From contig JAFOJR010000136.1 of the NCBI GenBank assembly GCA_017420125.1, forward strand, positions 1 to 25,508: a stretch of 25,508 nt of DNA, given 5' to 3'. Of the stretch, positions 20,855 through 25,508 are shown piece after piece. The DNA is from Oscillospiraceae bacterium. Lineage in GTDB: Bacteria > Bacillota > Clostridia > Oscillospirales > Oscillospiraceae. The notes below the pieces were generated by a model that was given only the letters and a program-made list of their open reading frames with translations, ran no database searches and had not been told where the DNA came from. A program made the translations under genes and the position numbers. Within the stretch, counting starts at the first letter, position 1. Each line of letters starts with the position of its first letter.

Positions 20855-23110
20855 CTACGGTTCTTCGGTTTCGGAAAATGTTATCTGGATTTCCCCCAAA
20901 TCTTCCGCTTTCAGCAGCGCACCGGCTGCGGGCAAAGCTTTGGCACGGTAGCGAGATCGGTTTTTCACATCCGTCTCCTGCTGCTTTGCTGCCCACTGAA
21001 TTTGATATTTGGGTTTTAATTTCATCACCTGAATGCCCTGCACGCTTCGGGTTGCTTTCATTGGGATTAGTCCCGCATCAAATAAAACAGCTCGATTTTC
21101 CGTGGAGCAGAGTACAATTTCCGCTTCCTCTGATTCCCCTAATTGTACCACAGAGGCAACAGGGCTCTTATCGGAATAGGCGCCTGTCAGTTTCTTGCGC
21201 CGAGATATTGTTTGATAGCAGGAAAGGGCCACGCGGGCTACTTTCCCATTTGCAAAACAAAACAGCAGACTCCCTTTATAATCTTCACCTGGCAGGCAGG
21301 CAAACAAAACCTTCTCGTCTTCTTCCATTCCCAGTTTGGACGGCAGATAGTCCCCCCAAACAGAGGCTTTCATATCATCAAATTCATACAACCTTGTTTT
21401 ATACACCTGTTGTCGATTGGTGAAAAACAAGCACTCTGCCCGATTGCCGGCTTCCATTTGACACAGCAAACTGTCTCCCTGTTTCCACTTTTGCTCTCCG
21501 CCCAGTCGCAAAGACAAGGGGGTAATCTTTTTAAAATACCCCTCGTGGGAAAGAAACAGATGAACCGGATAATCTTCCGCCATTTCTTCTTCTGTTTCCA
21601 CGATCTGATCCGTTTCGTATAAAATTCCCGTCCGGCGGGGAACCCCGTATGCTTTTCGAATTTTTTCCAGTTCGGAAATCATGATCCGCTTGATCTTTTG
21701 GGGCTTGTTCAAAATCTCCTGCAGCGCGGCGATTTCCTTTTCCAATGCGTTTGTCTCTTCCAAACGTTTCAAAATATATGCCTGGTTGATATTCCGCAGC
21801 TTAATTTCCGCTACATATTCCGCTTGGGTCTGATCGATGGCAAAACCCTCCATCAAACGTGGAATGACGTCCGCTTCCCGCTCTGTCTCCCGGATAATGC
21901 GAATGGCCCGGTCAATATCCAGCAAAATCTGCTTTAATCCCAGCAGCAGATGAAGCCGCTCCTTTTTCCGTTCCATCTGGTACTGGGTGCGACGGCGGAT
22001 ACTTTCTGTCCGCCATGCGATCCATTCGTCTAAAATTTCTACAACGCCCATTACTTTAGGCATGCCGCCGATTAAAATATTAAAATTACAGGAAAAGGAA
22101 TCCATCAGCGGCGTCTGCTTCATTAAGCGTGCCATCAACCGGCGGGGGTCTGCTCCGCGCTTCAGATCAATGGCCAGCTTCAATCCATTTAAATCCGTTT
22201 CATCCCGCATATCGGAGATTTCCCGGATTTTCCCGCTCCGGATCAGCTCTGTCACCTTGTCCAAAACCGCTTCCGCAGTAGTGGTGTAGGGGATTTCGTA
22301 AATTTCAATGACATTTTCTTCCTTCACATAGCGCCAGCGGGCCCGCACCTGTACGGAGCCCCGCCCGGTGCGGTAGATGTTTTCCAGCGCCTTTTCGTCG
22401 TATATCATCTCCCCACCGGTGGGAAAATCAGGCCCATGCAACGTGGTTAGAAAATTATGATCCTTGTTTTTTAAGTAAGCTACCGTAGTGTCACACACTT
22501 CCGTCAACGGAAATCCACAGACCATGCTGGCCATCCCCACCGCGATGCCCTGATTGGCCGACACCAATACATTGGGAAATGCCGTAGGCAGCAAAACGGG
22601 CTCCTGCATGGTGCCGTCGTAATTGTCCACAAAATCCACCGTGTCTGCATCAATATCCCGGAACAGTTCACTGCAAATGGATTCCAACTTGACCTCCGTA
22701 TACCGCGGAGCGGCATAGGCCATGTCCCGGGAATACACCTTGCCGAAATTACCTTTTGAGTCAACAAAGGGGTGCAGCAGTGCTCCATATCCGCGGGACA
22801 GACGTACCATGGTTTCGTAAATTGCCGCATCCCCGTGGGGGTTCAGCCGCATGGTCTGCCCCACCACATTGGCAGACTTGGTGCGTTTTCCGGTTAAAAG
22901 CCCCATTTGATACATGGTGTACAGCAGTTTCCGGTGAGATGGCTTGAACCCATCGATCTCGGGAATGGCTCTGGACACGATGACGCTCATGGCATACGGC
23001 ATATAATTCAGCTCTAACGTATCTACAATCGGCTGCTCCGTCACCTGCGCCTGCAGACCTTCTACCCGAGGCCGCTGGGGCGTTTCACTTGTTTTCTTTT
23101 TCCGCGCCAT
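20855..23110 (-). CDS. parC: Type II DNA topoisomerase subunit A, divergent ParC/GyrA-like
   Basis: DNA breakage-reunion subunit, 751 residues. Motifs: YMPYAMSVIVSRAIPEIDGF near 36-54, the DNA gate segment NPHGDAAIYET at 90-100, and PRYTE with catalytic Y137. A coiled-coil and dimer region follows (about 330-480). A beta-pinwheel-like C-terminal domain (from about 510) lacks a GyrA-box, pointing to decatenation or relaxation rather than supercoiling. The residue matching GyrA Ser83 is Ala95, and Asp87 is Glu99. The start at 23110 has AAAGGA upstream; the Met codons further upstream do not. Together with the parE-like gene this is likely a paralogue beside a standard gyrase encoded elsewhere; the symbol is by similarity. 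Confidence 0.88.
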   Translation of the reverse strand: MARKKKTSETPQRPRVEGLQAQVTEQPIVDTLELNYMPYAMSVIVSRAIPEIDGFKPSHRKLLYTMYQMGLLTGKRTKSANVVGQTMRLNPHGDAAIYETMVRLSRGYGALLHPFVDSKGNFGKVYSRDMAYAAPRYTEVKLESICSELFRDIDADTVDFVDNYDGTMQEPVLLPTAFPNVLVSANQGIAVGMASMVCGFPLTEVCDTTVAYLKNKDHNFLTTLHGPDFPTGGEMIYDEKALENIYRTGRGSVQVRARWRYVKEENVIEIYEIPYTTTAEAVLDKVTELIRSGKIREISDMRDETDLNGLKLAIDLKRGADPRRLMARLMKQTPLMDSFSCNFNILIGGMPKVMGVVEILDEWIAWRTESIRRRTQYQMERKKERLHLLLGLKQILLDIDRAIRIIRETEREADVIPRLMEGFAIDQTQAEYVAEIKLRNINQAYILKRLEETNALEKEIAALQEILNKPQKIKRIMISELEKIRKAYGVPRRTGILYETDQIVETEEEMAEDYPVHLFLSHEGYFKKITPLSLRLGGEQKWKQGDSLLCQMEAGNRAECLFFTNRQQVYKTRLYEFDDMKASVWGDYLPSKLGMEEDEKVLFACLPGEDYKGSLLFCFANGKVARVALSCYQTISRRKKLTGAYSDKSPVASVVQLGESEEAEIVLCSTENRAVLFDAGLIPMKATRSVQGIQVMKLKPKYQIQWAAKQQETDVKNRSRYRAKALPAAGALLKAEDLGEIQITFSETEEP

Positions 23111-23181
23111 GCTCCCATCCTTTCCCCGCATCTGGCACCACATTGCTGTGCGATATATGAAATCTATCTCATATCATAATG

Positions 23182-23210
23182 ATTAAACCTTGTTCTCACC
23201 GGCCAGACAA
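23182..23210 (-). promoter_or_regulatory. Possible internal promoter between parE and parC
   Basis: In the 108-base gap, minus-strand TTGTCT (23205-23210), a 17-bp spacer and TTTAAT (23182-23187) make a moderate SigA-like match. A 7-position stem with one mismatch (around 23199-23219) overlaps its -35. The match could be chance in an A/T-rich gap. Confidence 0.4.
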
Positions 23211-23218
23211 CGGCTGGT

Positions 23219-25207
23219 TTAAGACAAATCTGCCAAATCCAAATACTTATATCCGTTTTCCGCAATATGGTTCTTTCGACCGGATAAATTATCTCCCAAA
23301 AGCAGATCAAACACCTGAGCCGTTTGGGCAGCATCGCTGGGCATCACCCGCACCAACCGCCGGGTAGCGGGATTCATAGTGGTCAGCCACATCATATCCG
23401 ATTCGTTCTCTCCCAGTCCTTTGGAACGGGAAATCTCACAGGGCTTGTTGCCGATGGTCTGGAGAATTTCTGCTTTTTCCCGCTCGGAATAGGCAAAATA
23501 TGTCTTCTCTTTGGTATTGATTTCAAACAGTGGCGATTCGGCAATATATACGTATCCTTGTTCGATCAGCGCAGGCGTCAACCGGTACAGCATGGTGAGA
23601 ATCAGCGTGCGGATTTGGAACCCGTCTACGTCCGCATCCGTGCAGATAATGATCTTGTTCCATCGCAAATTGCTCAAATCAAACGCCGGCACATCCCTGC
23701 CATATTTGTTTTCCACCTGCACGCCGCATCCCACAACCCGAAGCAAGTCCGTAATAATATCGCTTTTAAAAATGCGGGCTTCGTCCGCTTTCAGACAATT
23801 CAATATCTTCCCACGCACCGGCATAACACCTTGAAACTCTGCGTCCCGGGACAACTTAACCGCCCCTAAAGCGGAGTCTCCTTCTACAATATACAACTCC
23901 CGACGGGCGGGGTCTTTGCTGCGGCAATCCACAAATTTCTGCACTCGATTGGCAATGTCCACATTGCCGGACAGCTTTTTCTTTAAATTCAACCGAGCCT
24001 TTTCGGCTGTTTCCCGGCTGCGTTTATTCACCAGCACCTGCTCGGCAATTTTTTCCGCGTCAAACCGGTTTTCAATCAAATAAATCTCCAGATGTGTCCG
24101 TAAAAACTCTGTCATGGTCTCTTGGATAAACTTGTTGGTAACGGCCTTTTTGGTCTGATTCTCATAAGATGTCAGTGTGGAAAAACAATTGGTAACCAGC
24201 ACCAGAGCATCCTGCACATCGGGAAAGTTGATCTTGCTTTCCCCTTTCTGATATTTTCCGTTTTGGCGCAGATATCCGTCCAATGCGGAGACAAAGGCGC
24301 TTTTTACTGCTTTTTCCGGCGCGCCGCCGTGCTCCAGCCAAGAGGAATTGTGATAAAATTCCATCCGGTTCACCACATTGGAAAAGCAAAAAGAAATCGA
24401 CAGTTTCACTTTATATTCCGGCTTGTCCGCTCGATCTCTCCCTTGGCGCTGATCCTCCCAGAACACCGGTGCGGTCAGTGGCGACTCCCCTGCCAGTTCA
24501 GCTACATAATCCCGGATGCCGTTTTCATACCGATATTCCGTTTCCTGAAACGCGCCGTTTACTTCTCGGCGGAGGCAAAAGGTAATCCCCTGGTTGACCA
24601 CCGCCTGTTTTTTCATCACATCTTCAAAATAATCCGCAGGAATGGCAATTTCCGTAAATACATCCAAATCCGGTTTCCAGCGAATGCGGGTTCCGGTTTT
24701 TCGCCGATTGGACGGCTCTTTGTGCAAACCGCCAATGTTTTCCCCTTTCTCAAAGTGGAGCGTATATTTCATTTTATCCCGCCATACAGTGACGTCCATA
24801 TATTCCGATGCATATTGGGTAGCACAAGACCCAAGGCCGTTGAGCCCCAAAGAATACTCATAATGCTCGCCGGCATTGTTGTCGTATTTCCCGCCGGCAT
24901 ACAGTTCGCAAAAAACCAGCTCCCAGTTATATCGCCCCTCTGTCGGGTTAAAATCCACTGGGCAGCCTCGTCCAAAATCCTCCACCTCAATTGAGTGATC
25001 AGCAAATACAGTCAGTGTGATTCGATCCCCATAGCCTTCCCGGGCTTCATCAATGGCGTTGGAGAGGATTTCAAACACGGCATGCTCACACCCTTCCAGC
25101 CCATCGGAACCGAAAATAACGCCCGGGCGCTTTCGTACCCGGTCGGCTCCTTTGAGGGAGGAAATGCTTTCATTGCCATATTCCCGTTTTGATCCTGTCC
25201 TTGCCAT
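23219..25207 (-). CDS. parE: Type II DNA topoisomerase subunit B, divergent ParE/GyrB-like
   Basis: ATPase subunit of the topoisomerase, 662 residues. The GHKL fold has catalytic-type E46 and N50 (FEILSNAIDEA), D77 in VEDFGRGCP, YAGGKYDNN, GLNGLG and the switch lysine K353 in QTKKAV. The TOPRIM domain shows YIVEGDSALG (442-448 region), PVRGKILN, TDADVDGFQIRT (524-529 acidic cluster) and the C-terminal SRSKGLGENE with TTMNPATRRLVRV. Three usually fixed motifs differ: DFGRG for DDGRG, EGDSALG for EGDSAGG and DGFQIRT for DGSHIRT. Acidic metal ligands are kept, so activity is expected. ATG follows AGGAGGG. First gene of the unit, with its own promoter. Confidence 0.9.
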   Translation of the reverse strand: MARTGSKREYGNESISSLKGADRVRKRPGVIFGSDGLEGCEHAVFEILSNAIDEAREGYGDRITLTVFADHSIEVEDFGRGCPVDFNPTEGRYNWELVFCELYAGGKYDNNAGEHYEYSLGLNGLGSCATQYASEYMDVTVWRDKMKYTLHFEKGENIGGLHKEPSNRRKTGTRIRWKPDLDVFTEIAIPADYFEDVMKKQAVVNQGITFCLRREVNGAFQETEYRYENGIRDYVAELAGESPLTAPVFWEDQRQGRDRADKPEYKVKLSISFCFSNVVNRMEFYHNSSWLEHGGAPEKAVKSAFVSALDGYLRQNGKYQKGESKINFPDVQDALVLVTNCFSTLTSYENQTKKAVTNKFIQETMTEFLRTHLEIYLIENRFDAEKIAEQVLVNKRSRETAEKARLNLKKKLSGNVDIANRVQKFVDCRSKDPARRELYIVEGDSALGAVKLSRDAEFQGVMPVRGKILNCLKADEARIFKSDIITDLLRVVGCGVQVENKYGRDVPAFDLSNLRWNKIIICTDADVDGFQIRTLILTMLYRLTPALIEQGYVYIAESPLFEINTKEKTYFAYSEREKAEILQTIGNKPCEISRSKGLGENESDMMWLTTMNPATRRLVRVMPSDAAQTAQVFDLLLGDNLSGRKNHIAENGYKYLDLADLS

Positions 25208-25265
25208 AAAGCCCTCCTATGTTCTTTTTTGTTGCCGTTTCTCCGTTTTTTGCTGCCGTTCAGGA

Positions 25266-25301
25266 TTCCCTTACTATAACAAGGGAAAGAAATCGTGTCA
25301 A
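25266..25301 (-). promoter_or_regulatory. parE promoter with operator-like inverted repeat over the -10 box
   Basis: Minus-strand TTGACA (25296-25301), a 17-bp spacer and TATAGT (25273-25278) form a strong SigA-type promoter. A perfect inverted repeat TTCCCTT-N8-AAGGGAA (25266-25287) is centred on the -10 box, exactly where a repressor would block polymerase. The leader to the parE ATG is about 60 bases. Confidence 0.85.
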
Positions 25302-25444
25302 GTCTTCCCCCTTGCATCAATACTCCCACAGGCCGCCTGATTTCCCTCTTTTTATGAAACCTGTTTGCACCCTCGTTTTCCATCGAATCATGGGAAAACA
25401 AGAAAATTTTTTCGTCCGTTTTTTTAAATTTTCTCGGGATGCTA

Positions 25445-25473
25445 TTGTATCTGCCTGCAATTTATACTATAAT
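25445..25473 (+). promoter_or_regulatory. Plus-strand promoter of an unseen divergent gene
   Basis: TTGTAT (25445-25450), a 17-bp spacer and a perfect TATAAT (25468-25473), with A/T tracts upstream including the inverted repeat GAAAATTT/AAATTTTC. AGGAGA at 25485-25490 may be a ribosome binding site. The TTG at 25494 is too close to it to be convincing, so the start codon probably lies beyond the window. Apart from this and the parE promoter, the 301-base stretch from 25208 to the end shows no gene. Confidence 0.75.
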
Positions 25474-25508
25474 ATTCACGCGCTAGGAGAACATTGAATA
25501 TTTATTCA

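Noticed and set aside
24122..24994. Plus-strand open frame of 290 codons
   Set aside because: Antisense to the parE-like gene, with no ribosome binding site or domain signature.

Overview
The window looks like the chromosome of a low-to-mid GC Gram-positive of class Clostridia, probably near the Oscillospiraceae/Ruminococcaceae. This is an inference from three things: rpsD sits between rpsK and rpoA, which is the clostridial rather than the Bacillus arrangement; a small KOW protein gene lies between map and infA; and the Shine-Dalgarno sites are strong, with frequent TTG/GTG starts and SigA-type promoters. No rRNA, tRNA, CRISPR array, insertion sequence or phage gene was seen.

Left end, plus strand, 1-2531: the 3' part of ftsH (its start lies outside the window) ends at a strong intrinsic terminator. 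Two adjacent half-size TauE/SafE-type (TSUP) membrane proteins follow. The second runs convergently into ruvX, and the ruvX terminator hairpin lies inside its coding sequence.

Centre, minus strand, 3065-18733: one continuous S10-spc-alpha ribosomal supercluster. Transcribed from right to left it reads rpsJ-rplC-rplD-rplW-rplB-rpsS-rplV-rpsC-rplP-rpmC-rpsQ-rplN-rplX-rplE-rpsN-rpsH-rplF-rplR-rpsE-rpmD-rplO-secY-adk-map-(KOW gene)-infA-rpmJ-rpsM-rpsK-rpsD-rpoA-rplQ. All of these genes appear intact. A SigA-like promoter at 19021-19049 drives it through a structured leader of about 280 nt, and an imperfect terminator follows rplQ. The few larger gaps inside the operon each hold a hairpin. Genes couple translation (ribosomal proteins, IF-1), transcription (RpoA), protein export (SecY), N-terminal Met removal (Map) and nucleotide supply (Adk).

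Right end, minus strand, 19139-25207: a probable four-gene unit. It holds a divergent type II topoisomerase pair (parE-like then parC-like), a LUD-domain protein with four C-terminal cysteines, and a lipoprotein with a degenerate transglutaminase-like fold. Its promoter has a perfect inverted repeat straddling the -10 box. At the extreme right a plus-strand promoter points out of the window to an unseen divergent gene.

Most of the window is core housekeeping sequence. The most interesting parts are the topoisomerase unit (altered motifs, operator-like promoter, odd companions), the S10 leader, the S3 repeat tail, and the compact tsup/ruvX junction.
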